Assembly (NCBI RefSeq): GCF_013201935.1
Contig: NZ_CP053833.1
Location: forward strand, 2,046,001 to 2,110,000
Reading direction: 5' to 3'
DNA length: 64,000 nt
Source: Arcobacter cloacae
GTDB lineage: Bacteria > Campylobacterota > Campylobacteria > Campylobacterales > Arcobacteraceae
Shown here one piece after another: positions 41,102 to 50,387 of the stretch. Position 1 is the first letter of the stretch. Each line of letters opens with the position of its first letter. The translations under genes were made by a program, and so were the position numbers. Below the pieces are notes generated by a model, which worked only from the letters and a program-made list of their open reading frames with translations, ran no database searches and was not told the origin of the DNA.

Positions 41102-41212
41102 ATGATGAATACACTAGAATCTGAGATTTTTTCTTTTTTAATAATCACTTTTACAGTAATTTTATTGGCTTATTTCACAAAAAAAATTCAAGATAGAAAT
41201 ACTAAAGAGTAA
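41102..41212 (+). CDS. 36-aa single-helix membrane peptide
   Basis: A short frame starting ATGATG, directly preceded by AAGGGA (41093-41098) with good spacing to either ATG. It encodes a hydrophobic stretch of about 17 residues (residues 10-26, FSFLIITFTVILLAYF) followed by a basic tail (KKIQDRNTKE). This is the layout of small inner-membrane peptides. It is divergent from gltB and its stop overlaps the convergent GDPD gene by 11 bp. A TAGAAT box at 41076-41081 could be its -10 element. I do not recognise a family. Confidence 0.6.
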   Translation: MMNTLESEIFSFLIITFTVILLAYFTKKIQDRNTKE

Positions 41213-41936
41213 TATTTTCAAATATAACTCCACTTATTTTTGTATAAATTTTATCATATTGGTTATTTTTTCTTATTGTCCAAATTAGAATTTCTAAGTC
41301 TTTATTTTTACAAAAATTAAATATTTTACTCTCATATAATTTATAATCCAAAGAGACAAAATCTGGTTTTATTTTTGAATATTTATACAAAAAAATCAAA
41401 TTTTCATATTTTTCAAATATTTTAGGTAACTTTTCAAATATCAAACCTATTTTTAAATCTTTTTTATTTTTTCTAAACCAAGATAAAATATCTGTTTGAA
41501 AAGAACAAATAAAATACTCTACTTCATAAGAATCTAACATCTTGAGTAAAAGTTTTTCTAAAACTCCAATATTTTTATGTTTTTTTATCTCAATTATCAA
41601 AGAGATATCTTTTTTGGAATCTAATGAATCTACTAAAGACAAAACCTCTTTTAATAAAGGTATTTTTTCTTTAGTATCAAAAAGAGTTAGATTTTCTAAA
41701 AATATATAATCTAACTCCTCTATTTTTTTATCTACATTACAAACTCTTTTTAAATCCTCATCGTGAAAAACTACGATTTGATTATCTTTTGTAATATTTA
41801 TATCAAGTTCTATTGAATAACTTTTTTCAATTGCTTTTTTAAAGGCCAATAGGGAATTTTCTGGTATTTCTTTATTTTTATATAATCCTCGATGAGCTAT
41901 TAATTTAATCTGTGATTTGTTCATCTTTTTGCCCAT
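41202..41936 (-). CDS. Glycerophosphodiester phosphodiesterase family protein
   Basis: A 244-aa TIM-barrel phosphodiesterase that would release glycerol 3-phosphate from glycerophosphodiesters. It has IKLIAHRGLYKNKEIPENSL with the catalytic His-Arg, IELDINITKDNQIVVFHDE with the metal ligands, and LIIEIKKHKN near 112. There is no signal peptide, so it is probably cytoplasmic. It overlaps the EI24 gene by about 32 bp, or 20 bp if the second Met (41924) is the start. Confidence 0.88.
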   Translation of the reverse strand: MGKKMNKSQIKLIAHRGLYKNKEIPENSLLAFKKAIEKSYSIELDINITKDNQIVVFHDEDLKRVCNVDKKIEELDYIFLENLTLFDTKEKIPLLKEVLSLVDSLDSKKDISLIIEIKKHKNIGVLEKLLLKMLDSYEVEYFICSFQTDILSWFRKNKKDLKIGLIFEKLPKIFEKYENLIFLYKYSKIKPDFVSLDYKLYESKIFNFCKNKDLEILIWTIRKNNQYDKIYTKISGVIFENITL

Positions 41937-42705
41937 ATTTTAGAAGTTGGTCAAGTTTTATAAAATAAGAGTGTCCTAAATAAATTATAAAATAAACAGT
42001 ACTAAATAGTGTGGCAAAAGGAATCATAGAAATTATGTATAAAAAAAGTGTTCTAAGCCTAAAATTATTTGCTTCTTTTTTGTAAATAATCTTATATTGT
42101 TCCTTATTTAAAATAGTCGAGCTAACATCAAAATTTAGAAGTTTATGGAAAAAATAATAAAGTGGTAAAGCAAGTGCAAACACATTTATAACTGGCACAA
42201 AATAAACAGGAATCAAAAGTACAAATAAAAGAATCATCATAAAAGCACTTTTAAATAAAACCCAAATAGATAAAGGAATCGTTCCATATCCTTCAAGTTT
42301 TAAATGAGAATAATATCTTTTATGTAAGATTTCTAAAATCATAGGAGTTAAAAATCCAATTACTATAATAGTTAAAATAATTGAAAGTTGTAAAACAATA
42401 ATAGTTCCAATTGTGTAAAATAAAAAAATTGCAAGCCAAGAAGTAAAAGAGTATTTAAACAAAAAAATAATCAAATAAGTAGCCCAAACAAAATAAAATG
42501 GAGCATTTTCATCAATTACAACTTCTTGTCCATTTTGTGAAGCTGCTGCTATTTCTTGCAGACTTGAAATACCAAAATCAGCTGCAGCAAAAAACATCAT
42601 ATATAAAATAATCATAGTTATAATCAAAGGAACTAAGGCTATTTTTAACATTGAACTTGTAAAAAAATCTTTTATACTTTTAAGTATTATCTCTATTTCA
42701 TTCAT
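41905..42705 (-). CDS. EI24 (CysZ-like) family membrane protein
   Basis: About 266 aa with four to six hydrophobic segments (about 20-42, 78-105, 108-135, 155-190, 225-250). It has the soluble/amphipathic N-terminus SIKDFFTSSMLKIALVPL typical of the EI24/CysZ family. CysZ transports sulfate, but close function here is not certain. The start is set at ATG 42705, nine bases after AAAAAGGA. An in-frame TTG at 42714 has no such site. The gene follows the SPASM radical SAM gene with almost no gap. Confidence 0.8.
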   Translation of the reverse strand: MNEIEIILKSIKDFFTSSMLKIALVPLIITMIILYMMFFAAADFGISSLQEIAAASQNGQEVVIDENAPFYFVWATYLIIFLFKYSFTSWLAIFLFYTIGTIIVLQLSIILTIIVIGFLTPMILEILHKRYYSHLKLEGYGTIPLSIWVLFKSAFMMILLFVLLIPVYFVPVINVFALALPLYYFFHKLLNFDVSSTILNKEQYKIIYKKEANNFRLRTLFLYIISMIPFATLFSTVYFIIYLGHSYFIKLDQLLKYGQKDEQITD

Positions 42706-42710
42706 GACAA

Positions 42711-43616
42711 TCAATCCTTTTTATCAAATCTTGTTCGATATTCACATTTTTGACAAAGTTCTTCAACTAAAATATTGTTTTTAAAACCTTTTTGAATATC
42801 CAAAACTCTTTTTGAATTTAAAATATCTTTTAGTTGTGTATTATTTGTATTTCCAAGTTTTATACAAGCATTTTGGTCTAAACAACAAGGAATCACATCA
42901 CCATTTGCTAAAATCCCAAAATGAGAATCCAAACCATAACAAAATCCAGTTTTAGAAACTATATCATTTTCTAAACTTGGCCAAGAAAAATACTCATCAA
43001 AATTGAAGAATATTTTTCTATCGATTCTTATATTTTTTGGTTTTTCTTTATAAACTTCATCAATATTTATATTTGTTTCAAAAGCTTCATTTATTTTGTC
43101 AAAAACTTTTTTATTAAACTCTTTTGCACTTTTCTCTTCATCTAAATTCCAAATTCTAAAGTTTATAAAATATTCATGTTTTTGTTTTTGGGCAAATTTT
43201 ACAAAATCTAAAATTGGATTTAGATATTCATCAAGGGATTTTTTATGACTATTCGCATTATAAGAATTTATTGAAAAATTGATTTGTTTTATTGTTGGAT
43301 TCATAAGTGCTAAATAGTGTTTTTCATTTATATTGTTTGCTGTTGTAGTAATATTTACTTTCAAATCATATTTTAAGCTGATATTTAAATACTCATTTAA
43401 ATTTGTTAACACAAGTGGGTCACCCACAATATGATAAGCCAACTCTTTTGTATATGGTTTGAGTTGAGCATTTAAATCATCAAATTTTTCTAAACTCATA
43501 GTTGCACTAGGAGATATTTTAGGAGGACAAAATGTACATTTTAGATTACAAATATTGGTTATTTCAATATGTACTTTTTTAAATTTTTTTATAATATTTC
43601 CTTTAAAAATTTTCAA
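42711..43616 (-). CDS. Radical SAM/SPASM protein
   Basis: A 301-aa protein with the radical SAM motif CNLKCTFC near 23-30. A C-terminal SPASM-like region includes GFCYGLDSHFGILANGDVIPCCLDQ near 226-250 and a final LCQKCEYR, which could bind one extra 4Fe-4S cluster. SPASM proteins usually modify peptides, but many sugar- and lipid-locus members have unknown substrates. Upstream of it there is only 84 bp to the divergent 43701 gene. Confidence 0.85.
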   Translation of the reverse strand: MKIFKGNIIKKFKKVHIEITNICNLKCTFCPPKISPSATMSLEKFDDLNAQLKPYTKELAYHIVGDPLVLTNLNEYLNISLKYDLKVNITTTANNINEKHYLALMNPTIKQINFSINSYNANSHKKSLDEYLNPILDFVKFAQKQKHEYFINFRIWNLDEEKSAKEFNKKVFDKINEAFETNINIDEVYKEKPKNIRIDRKIFFNFDEYFSWPSLENDIVSKTGFCYGLDSHFGILANGDVIPCCLDQNACIKLGNTNNTQLKDILNSKRVLDIQKGFKNNILVEELCQKCEYRTRFDKKD

Positions 43617-43700
43617 AATTGTATCTAATAGTTCATAAAAACTAATCTTTTGCTAACTTCTGTTTGACTATAATCCAAAAAGCAAATATAAGGGCAAAAT

Positions 43701-44024
43701 ATGGAAATGATTTTAAATGAAAATGATTTAGTTGTTGGTGCTAGATTTGAAAATGGAACAATTCAAGACTATGTTGATGAGAAAAAAACTTATGGACTTA
43801 TAAGAATTGAAGATTCTACTGCAAATTGGTTTTTATTCAACAAAGATGAGAGTGATGATGAGTTACAAGAACTATATAAAAAAGTTTTAAAACAAGAGCA
43901 TCTTATCCAAAATGATTTTGGAGAAGAGATTGTTGTTTTTAATAAAACAGGTTCAGTAACATTTGAAGAATTCATCAAAAAAATTGATGAATACTTAGGT
44001 GATGAAATGGGAAGTTTCATCTAA
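43701..44024 (+). CDS. Conserved hypothetical acidic protein
   Basis: A 107-aa soluble, acidic protein with no signal peptide or membrane segment. It starts ATG GAA ATG behind AAGGGC. The pattern of a short beta-rich N-terminal half (VVGARFENGTIQDYVDE, TYGLIRIED) and a helical C-terminal half (TFEEFIKKIDEYLGD) is visible, but I do not recognise a family. Its end overlaps the convergent 44021 gene by 4 bp. Confidence 0.75.
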   Translation: MEMILNENDLVVGARFENGTIQDYVDEKKTYGLIRIEDSTANWFLFNKDESDDELQELYKKVLKQEHLIQNDFGEEIVVFNKTGSVTFEEFIKKIDEYLGDEMGSFI

Positions 44025-44749
44025 TTATCTATTAAAACTCTTTTATAAATAATATCAAAATTTTGAATAGCAGGAAGATTGAAATCTTCCTCTTTTTGAG
44101 GATTCCAATATAAATATCTATTTCTAAATTTATCATTGCTTGTTACAAAAAAGATATTAAAAGCTGTTGCTAAAACTATATTTGTCTGTTTATCCACAAA
44201 TCTATATTCATATTTTCCATAGATTTTTGGTAAAAACGTATCAACAAGTTTTTTTGTAACTTCAAATCTAGGTGGTTCATTTTTATTTAAAGAGATATTT
44301 TTATTTAAATAAACTCTTTCATTGTTTGTAATATATCTGTTAAATTTATATGAATAAGTTGAAATATCAATAAATTTTTCTATATAGTATTCATGTAACT
44401 CTTTTATCTCTTCTATTTCTGTTTCACTTAAAGCTGTAGAGTATTTCAAAGGATAATTATAAACTCCTATTATAGATAAACTATCTATTTTAAACTCAGA
44501 GTTTTTTGGAGTTTTTGCATAAATTTGAGAATCCATCTTAAAAAAAGAGTAATAGTTTCTAATTGCATATTTCACAAAAATATCATAATAAGCGATACTT
44601 AATAAAGATATCAAAAGAACAAAAAACAGTATAGTGCTTTTAAGTATTCTTGATAATAAAAAACTTATAAAAAAACAAAAAGAGATAAATGATAAATTTG
44701 CTGGAATAAATAAAAAACTCTCAGGAACTACTAATTCAAAACTTGGCAT
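44021..44749 (-). CDS. Uncharacterised protein with two N-terminal membrane helices
   Basis: A 242-aa protein. Hydrophobic segments lie at about 11-31 and 37-55, and the remaining roughly 185 residues appear to be an extracytoplasmic domain rich in aromatic residues and charged pairs. No motif is recognised. It is 8 bp downstream of the 44758 gene and probably co-transcribed with it. Confidence 0.72.
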   Translation of the reverse strand: MPSFELVVPESFLFIPANLSFISFCFFISFLLSRILKSTILFFVLLISLLSIAYYDIFVKYAIRNYYSFFKMDSQIYAKTPKNSEFKIDSLSIIGVYNYPLKYSTALSETEIEEIKELHEYYIEKFIDISTYSYKFNRYITNNERVYLNKNISLNKNEPPRFEVTKKLVDTFLPKIYGKYEYRFVDKQTNIVLATAFNIFFVTSNDKFRNRYLYWNPQKEEDFNLPAIQNFDIIYKRVLIDN

Positions 44750-44757
44750 CTAAACTC

Positions 44758-45294
44758 TTAATTTAATAAATAAGGTAAATCTCTTTTTAGAGATTCTAAT
44801 AAATCTTTATTCAAGAAAAACTCTGAATATTTTGCATTTTGATTTTTATAACAATGAGCACAAATATATCTATTTCTTTTTATAATTTGTACACTTTTTT
44901 GTAAATACTCTTGTAAAGAAGGATTATTATGAAAATAGTCATACATTTTTTCCAAATTACTAGAAATATCACTATCTTTTATAAAAACAATACTCTCTTC
45001 CATAAACTCTATAACATTTATCTCTTTTGATTTGATATTTAAAAATGCTGCTTTTATATCTTCAAATCTCATATCAAATTTTGCACCTACTAAAAGCAAC
45101 TCTTTTAAATTTTTCAGGTCATTATTTTGAAAATAATATTGTAATAAAAGATTTAAATAATGTTTTTTCACATCTGTTGGATAATTTTTTAAAACTTGAA
45201 AAACTTCATTTGAGTTGTTTATTTTCCCATTTTCAATTAGTGTATTGTGTAATACACCTATTTCTCCAATAATCTCATGTAATCTATCACCCAT
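44758..45294 (-). CDS. Uncharacterised helical protein
   Basis: A 178-aa soluble protein, mostly helical, with leucine-rich helices in the first 100 residues that resemble an ankyrin- or TPR-like repeat (VKKHYLNLLLQYYFQNNDLKNLKELLL). A possible metal site, ICAHCYKNQNAKY, lies near residue 148. Family not recognised. It is divergent from the sensor kinase gene at 45407. Confidence 0.7.
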   Translation of the reverse strand: MGDRLHEIIGEIGVLHNTLIENGKINNSNEVFQVLKNYPTDVKKHYLNLLLQYYFQNNDLKNLKELLLVGAKFDMRFEDIKAAFLNIKSKEINVIEFMEESIVFIKDSDISSNLEKMYDYFHNNPSLQEYLQKSVQIIKRNRYICAHCYKNQNAKYSEFFLNKDLLESLKRDLPYLLN

Positions 45295-45406
45295 GAAGTT
45301 CCTTTGTTAGATTTGTCATATTCTATCCAAAATAGTTTTTAATATTATTATAAAATTATGTTATGATGTTACAAAAAAGCAAATTTATTTAATTTTGAGA
45401 AAAATA

Positions 45407-48400
45407 ATGAAAAAGACTATCCTACTATTTTTAATATTATGCACTGTTTTAAGTAAATCTATTTTAGCAAATACTCAAAAAGTATCCCTTCAACTAGAAT
45501 GGAAACATCAATTTGAATTTGCTGGGTTTTATGCTGCTGTTGAAAAAGGTTATTATGAAGATATTGGAATTGAGCTTGAAATTAAAGAATTTCATGATGG
45601 CATTAACATCTCTCAAGATGTTTTAAATGGAAAATCTACTTTTGGTATCTCTTCTTCTGCTTTAATTTTAGAAAGGCTTAACAACAAACCTGTTGTTTTA
45701 ATTGCTTCATATTTCAAGCAAAATGCTCTTGCTTTAGTTACTAAACCTGAAATCAAATCTCCAAATGATTTAAAAAACAAAAAAATTATGGCTTTAGATT
45801 GGGAAATGGGGCATACTAGTTTAGGAGTTATGCTCAAAGATTTTGGAATAAGTAAAAATGATTATGATTTAGTATTACACGATTATAAGATTGACAAGTT
45901 TATAAATGGAGAAGTTGATGCTATGAGTATATTTACAACTTCACAACCTTATGAACTAGACAAACTAGGAATAGATTACAATATTTTAAATCCTGCTAAT
46001 TTTGGAATATACTCTTATGATGTTGAGTTATTTACAAGTGAAGATATAATAAACAAATATCCAAAGATGGTAGAGGATTTTGTAAATGCAACAAATAAAG
46101 GATGGGAGTATGCCTTTAAGAATAAAGAAGAGATAGTAGATTTAATATATAATAAATATTCAAAAAGAAAAACAAAAGAGGCTTTATTATATGAAGCAAA
46201 TCAAACAGAGCAAATATTTAAAACAAATATATTTAAAATAGGAGCAATAGCACCTGAATTAATAAAACTAAATGCCGATATGTATGCAAATCTTGGTTTG
46301 GTTGAAAAAAATTTAAAGATTGGTGATTTGTTGGATGGCTATTATAAAAAAAGAAATCCACATCCTTTAGTAGAATTAAGTGAAGATGAAAATGAATACC
46401 TAAAAAATAATCCAAAAATAAAAGTTCACAACGAGTCAAACTGGCCACCATATAACTACAACACAAATCAAACTCCAAAAGGTTTCTCTATAGATTATAT
46501 GAATCTTTTAGCCTCAAAACTTGGAATACAAATAGAGTATATTTCAGGTTTTAGTTGGGATGAATATATAGAAAAACTAAAAAATAATGAAATAGATGTG
46601 ATGTTAAACATCTCAAAAACACCTCAAAGAGAAGATTTTTTTAGTTTTACGACAAGTTATGCAAAATCAATAGATACAGTTTTTACAAAGAAAAATTCAA
46701 ATCTTAAAAATTTAGATGATTTTGATGGAAAAACAATAGCTGTAATAAAAGGTTTTTATGAAGAAGAGTTATTAAAAAAATACTACCCAAACATAAAACT
46801 ATTAACTGTGGAAGATAGTATTGAAGCTTTAAAAAAAGTAGCATTTGATGAAGCACAAGGAGCTATTGATAGTTTTGCTGTTGGGAATTATTATATTCAA
46901 AATAATTTAATTTCAAATTTAAAACCGGCTTTTGAAATAGAAGATAAAAGATTTAATTTAGAGATGCATTTAGCAACAAATAAAAACAATGAAATTTTAA
47001 GAGATATCCTAGAAAAAACAAAAGCAAAAATAACAGAAGAAGAGATTTTTAATCTAAAGAAAAAATGGATGGATGAAAAGGTTTATTTAAATAATTCAAA
47101 CATCTATCTAACACAAATAGAACAAAACTATTTAAATAATAAAAAAGAGATTACTATGTGCGTTGACCCTGATTGGGAGCCTTTTGAAAAAATAAATGAA
47201 AATAAAGAACATGAAGGAATTGCTGCTGATTTAATCGCCATAATTTCAAAAAAATTAAATATTGAGATAAAACTAATTCCTACAAAAAACTGGGAAGAAA
47301 CATTGAAGTTTTCAAAAGAAAAAAAATGTGATATTTTGAGTTTTTTAAATGAAACTCCCAAAAGAAAAGAGTGGCTAAATTTTACAAATCCAATTTTTGA
47401 AGACCCAAATGTGATAGTAGGAAGAATAGAAACAAACGAAATAAAAGATTTATCAAAAGTAAAAGCCTCTATAGCTTTACCCAAGGGTACTGCTATGTAT
47501 GAAAGATTTGAAAAAGATTTTCCAAATATGATGATAATCCCTGTAAATTCTGAAGAAGAAGCTTTTAGTTTAGTTGAACAAAAAAAAGCTGATTTAACTC
47601 TTCGTTCTTTGATTATCACGGCTTATACGATAAAAGAGAAAGGTCTATTTAATCTAAAAATTTTACATCAACCAAAAAATTATGAAAATTTTTTAAGAAT
47701 TGGTGTTATAAAAGATGAAGAAATTTTAGTTGGAATATTAAATAAAGCAATTGAGCAAATAACTTCTGATGAAATCCAAACCATTGTAAATAAATGGGTA
47801 TCAATAAAATATCAAAAAGCAGCTGATTATACATATTTTTGGGTATTTTTTGCACTAACTTCTGTGTTGATTTTTTTCTTTTTGTATAGACAATATTTAC
47901 TAAAACATGCAAACAATCATCTTCAAAAAGAAGTTATAAAAAGGACTAGACAACTTGAGAGTTCAAATGAAAGTTTAAAACAAAAAAGAGATGAATTACA
48001 TAATCTAAATAAAAATCTTGAACTTAAAATCAAAGAAGAAGTTGAAAAAAATAGATTGATTCAAGAAAAACTATTTAAAGCTGATAAATTAGCTTCTATG
48101 GGTGAAATGATAAGCAATATAGCTCACCAGTGGAGACAGCCACTATCTGTCATCTCAACTCTTGCAACTGGTGTAAAACTTCAAAAAGAGTTTGATACTT
48201 TAAGTGATAAAGAACTTATTTTAAATATGGATTTAATAAACAAAAATGCTCAATATCTATCAGAAACAATAAATGATTTTAAAAACTTCATAAAAGGTGA
48301 TAGAAATTTACAAAACTATAATCTAAGTTCTACAATAACCAATTTTATTCACTTAGTAGAGTCTTCTATAAAAAACTCTAACATAAGGATGGTTTTGGAT

Positions 48401-48784
48401 TTAGATGATGATATTTTTATTAATGGATACCCAAATGAATTAATTCAATGTTTTATAAATATTTTTAACAACTCAAAAGATGCTTATGAAGAGACAAATC
48501 AAAAAAATCCACTATTTTTTATAGAAACAAAAAAACAAAATAATCAAGTGATTATAAAAATAAAAGATAATGCGCAAGGAATTCCACAAAACATAATCTC
48601 AAAAATATATGAGCCATACTTTACAACAAAACATAAATCACAAGGTACAGGACTTGGACTACATATGACTTATAAACTAATAACAGATGGAATAAATGGG
48701 AAAATTGATGCTAAAAATGTATCATTTGAATTTGAAGATAAAACTGAAAAAGGTGTTGAGTTTAAAATAATTATAGATTTATGA
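45407..48784 (+). CDS. Sensor histidine kinase with NMT1-type and two SBP_bac_3-type sensor domains
   Basis: About 1125 aa. A signal peptide (MKKTILLFLILCTVLSKSILA) is followed by an NMT1/THI5-like binding domain (to about 330). Two family-3 solute-binding domains start near 345 (NESNWPPYNY) and 587 (CVDPDWEPFEK). A transmembrane helix lies near 812-832 and a coiled coil at about 835-895. The HisKA H-box AHQWRQPL (His near 910) and a HATPase domain (N-box NELIQCFINIFNNSKD, then DNAQG and GTGLGLH) complete it. It likely senses small periplasmic ligands. ATG 45407 is preferred over TTG 45395 because it begins the signal peptide. No response regulator is adjacent. Confidence 0.9.
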   Translation: MKKTILLFLILCTVLSKSILANTQKVSLQLEWKHQFEFAGFYAAVEKGYYEDIGIELEIKEFHDGINISQDVLNGKSTFGISSSALILERLNNKPVVLIASYFKQNALALVTKPEIKSPNDLKNKKIMALDWEMGHTSLGVMLKDFGISKNDYDLVLHDYKIDKFINGEVDAMSIFTTSQPYELDKLGIDYNILNPANFGIYSYDVELFTSEDIINKYPKMVEDFVNATNKGWEYAFKNKEEIVDLIYNKYSKRKTKEALLYEANQTEQIFKTNIFKIGAIAPELIKLNADMYANLGLVEKNLKIGDLLDGYYKKRNPHPLVELSEDENEYLKNNPKIKVHNESNWPPYNYNTNQTPKGFSIDYMNLLASKLGIQIEYISGFSWDEYIEKLKNNEIDVMLNISKTPQREDFFSFTTSYAKSIDTVFTKKNSNLKNLDDFDGKTIAVIKGFYEEELLKKYYPNIKLLTVEDSIEALKKVAFDEAQGAIDSFAVGNYYIQNNLISNLKPAFEIEDKRFNLEMHLATNKNNEILRDILEKTKAKITEEEIFNLKKKWMDEKVYLNNSNIYLTQIEQNYLNNKKEITMCVDPDWEPFEKINENKEHEGIAADLIAIISKKLNIEIKLIPTKNWEETLKFSKEKKCDILSFLNETPKRKEWLNFTNPIFEDPNVIVGRIETNEIKDLSKVKASIALPKGTAMYERFEKDFPNMMIIPVNSEEEAFSLVEQKKADLTLRSLIITAYTIKEKGLFNLKILHQPKNYENFLRIGVIKDEEILVGILNKAIEQITSDEIQTIVNKWVSIKYQKAADYTYFWVFFALTSVLIFFFLYRQYLLKHANNHLQKEVIKRTRQLESSNESLKQKRDELHNLNKNLELKIKEEVEKNRLIQEKLFKADKLASMGEMISNIAHQWRQPLSVISTLATGVKLQKEFDTLSDKELILNMDLINKNAQYLSETINDFKNFIKGDRNLQNYNLSSTITNFIHLVESSIKNSNIRMVLDLDDDIFINGYPNELIQCFINIFNNSKDAYEETNQKNPLFFIETKKQNNQVIIKIKDNAQGIPQNIISKIYEPYFTTKHKSQGTGLGLHMTYKLITDGINGKIDAKNVSFEFEDKTEKGVEFKIIIDL

Positions 48785-48789
48785 TTTGG

Positions 48790-48864
48790 TGGATGGGGTA
48801 GAAGGATTCGAACCTTCGAATGACGGTACCAAAAACCGTTGCCTTACCGCTTGGCGATACCCCA
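48790..48864 (-). tRNA. tRNA-Gln(TTG)
   Basis: The reverse complement starts TGGGGTATCGCCAAG and ends with encoded CCA after a T discriminator. It is 75 nt, and the anticodon loop TTTTGGT gives TTG. It is the last gene of the five-tRNA minus-strand array, and only 5 bp separate it from the end of the convergent sensor kinase gene. Confidence 0.96.
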
Positions 48865-48885
48865 AGAAAATAAAGTTATGAAAAA

Positions 48886-48962
48886 TGGAGCTGGTGAAGG
48901 GAGTCGAACCCCCGACCTGCTGATTACAAATCAGCTGCTCTAGCCAACTGAGCTACACCAGC
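48886..48962 (-). tRNA. tRNA-Thr(TGT)
   Basis: The reverse complement starts GCTGGTGTAGCTCAG and is 77 nt with encoded CCA. The anticodon loop TTTGTAA gives TGT (Thr). It is the fourth gene of the array, with a 21-bp spacer to tRNA-Gln. Confidence 0.96.
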
Positions 48963-48980
48963 GCCATACTTCTATCGAAG

Positions 48981-49057
48981 TGGTGTCAAGAGAGGGACTC
49001 GAACCCTCGACCTCCGGCTTATGAGACCAGCGCTCTAACCAGCTGAGCTACCTTGAC
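48981..49057 (-). tRNA. tRNA-Met(CAT), probably elongator
   Basis: The reverse complement starts GTCAAGGTAGCTCAG and is 77 nt with encoded CCA and anticodon CAT. The acceptor stem is fully paired (G1-C72), so it is not the initiator. It could in principle be tRNA-Ile with a modified CAT anticodon. I favour elongator Met from the D-arm pattern, but sequence alone does not exclude Ile2. Confidence 0.85.
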
Positions 49058-49067
49058 ACTTAAAAAT

Positions 49068-49144
<77 letters not shown>

Positions 49145-49177
49145 ATATATAAAAGAACTCTTACTAACAAAAGTTAG

Positions 49178-49254
49178 TGGAGCGGGAGACGAGACTCGAA
49201 CTCGCGACAGTCTGCTTGGAAGGCAGAAGCTCTAGCCAACTGAGCTACTCCCGC
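49178..49254 (-). tRNA. tRNA-Gly(TCC)
   Basis: The reverse complement starts GCGGGAGTAGCTCAG and is 77 nt with encoded CCA. The anticodon loop CTTCCAA gives TCC (Gly). It is the first gene of the array, about 35 bp downstream of a TATAAT box. Confidence 0.96.
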
Positions 49255-49288
49255 ATACTTTAGAAGCCTTAACTTTTAAAGGACTGGA

Positions 49289-49294
49289 ATTATA
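49289..49294 (-). promoter_or_regulatory. Probable -10 element of the five-tRNA array
   Basis: A perfect TATAAT on the minus strand, about 35 bp upstream of tRNA-Gly and inside the 80-bp gap between wzz and the array. No clear -35 hexamer is visible at the usual distance, in contrast to the tRNA-Asn promoter. Confidence 0.55.
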
Positions 49295-49334
49295 ATGGAA
49301 AGTTTATTAAAAAAACCTTAATTATAAAGTTTTT

Positions 49335-50351
49335 TTAATTTTGTTCTTTTCTCATATTATTGATGAACTGCATAATAAATACTAAAAAAATAGACATTAT
49401 AAATCCAGTCACAAATGCAACTACTACAATAAGTGATTTTTTAGGTTTTATAGGGTTGTCTTTTATTTGTAAATCTCCTACTATTTCACTGTTTTTTGCT
49501 ATGTTATTTGCAAGTTTTAACTTTTCAAGTTCAATCTTATCATTTAAACTATCTAGTTTGTTTTTGATATCAAACTCTAAATTTCTTTTTAAACTAGGAA
49601 TTTTTTCGCTTATTATATTTTGTTTTTCTTTATTTAGATTTTCAATTTGATTTTGAAGATTTAATATCAGATTTTGATAATTTAATATTTCCATAGCTGA
49701 AAGCATATTTTGAGTATCATTTGAACTTCTTCTTTTTGATATTTCATTTATATTTTCTTGATATTGTAAAAGCTTTTCTTGATTGAATTTCAATCTATTT
49801 TCTATAGAAACTAATTCTACATTATTAAGAAAATCTATTTGAGTTAGCTTTTCTACTTTTGTAACATTTTCAACATATTTTATTTGCTCTTCAAGATTTT
49901 TAATATTTAAATTTACATTTAAAATATATTCATCTACTTTATATTTATAATCATTTTGCAAAAATTCTATAACTTCTTTGTTTTTCTCAATAGCTTTATC
50001 ATTTGAAAAAGCTTGTGTTGTAATCTCTAAAAAATTATCGACTTTTTTTATAGCTAAAATATTTGTAACTATTCCCTCATCATTTGTAATTTCTTGTTTA
50101 TTATCAACTGCAAAAATAGTTCTAAGTTTTGTTTCAAGAATATTTGCTTTTTCTACCAATTCAGAATTTATATAACCTATTCTAACTATTGACTTTACTT
50201 CATATATAGCTGTTCTTGTATAAGCAAATGCTATTGCTAAACCTGTAACAACTGCTGTAAAAACTAAAATAAAAACTCTTTTATTCCAAATCGTTTTAAA
50301 CAACTCTTTTAAATCTATTTCATCTTCTGCTATATACTCTTTATTTTGCAA
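49335..50351 (-). CDS. Wzz-family chain-length determinant protein
   Basis: A 338-aa inner-membrane protein. An N-terminal helix (about 29-49) follows the family start EIDLKELFKTIWNKR. A long periplasmic coiled-coil region lies at about 90-300, and a C-terminal helix (about 308-330) is preceded by the proline-rich segment DNPIKPKKS. This is the Wzz (PCP1) pattern, which sets O-antigen chain length with Wzy. It is the last gene of the O-antigen locus and is followed by the tRNA array. Confidence 0.9.
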   Translation of the reverse strand: MQNKEYIAEDEIDLKELFKTIWNKRVFILVFTAVVTGLAIAFAYTRTAIYEVKSIVRIGYINSELVEKANILETKLRTIFAVDNKQEITNDEGIVTNILAIKKVDNFLEITTQAFSNDKAIEKNKEVIEFLQNDYKYKVDEYILNVNLNIKNLEEQIKYVENVTKVEKLTQIDFLNNVELVSIENRLKFNQEKLLQYQENINEISKRRSSNDTQNMLSAMEILNYQNLILNLQNQIENLNKEKQNIISEKIPSLKRNLEFDIKNKLDSLNDKIELEKLKLANNIAKNSEIVGDLQIKDNPIKPKKSLIVVVAFVTGFIMSIFLVFIMQFINNMRKEQN

Positions 50352-50387
50352 GTTTTTTTCCTTTTTTTAAATTTTTTAAATGTTAAA

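Noticed and set aside
47128-47619. 163-codon open frame on the minus strand
   Set aside because: It is antisense to the second family-3 binding domain of the sensor kinase. It has no ribosome site or recognisable product, so it is a shadow of A/T-biased codons.
48981-49057. tRNA-Ile2 (modified CAT anticodon) instead of tRNA-Met
   Set aside because: It is not fully excluded, but the D-arm and acceptor resemble elongator Met more than the usual Ile2 pattern. It would need a check of TilS identity elements.
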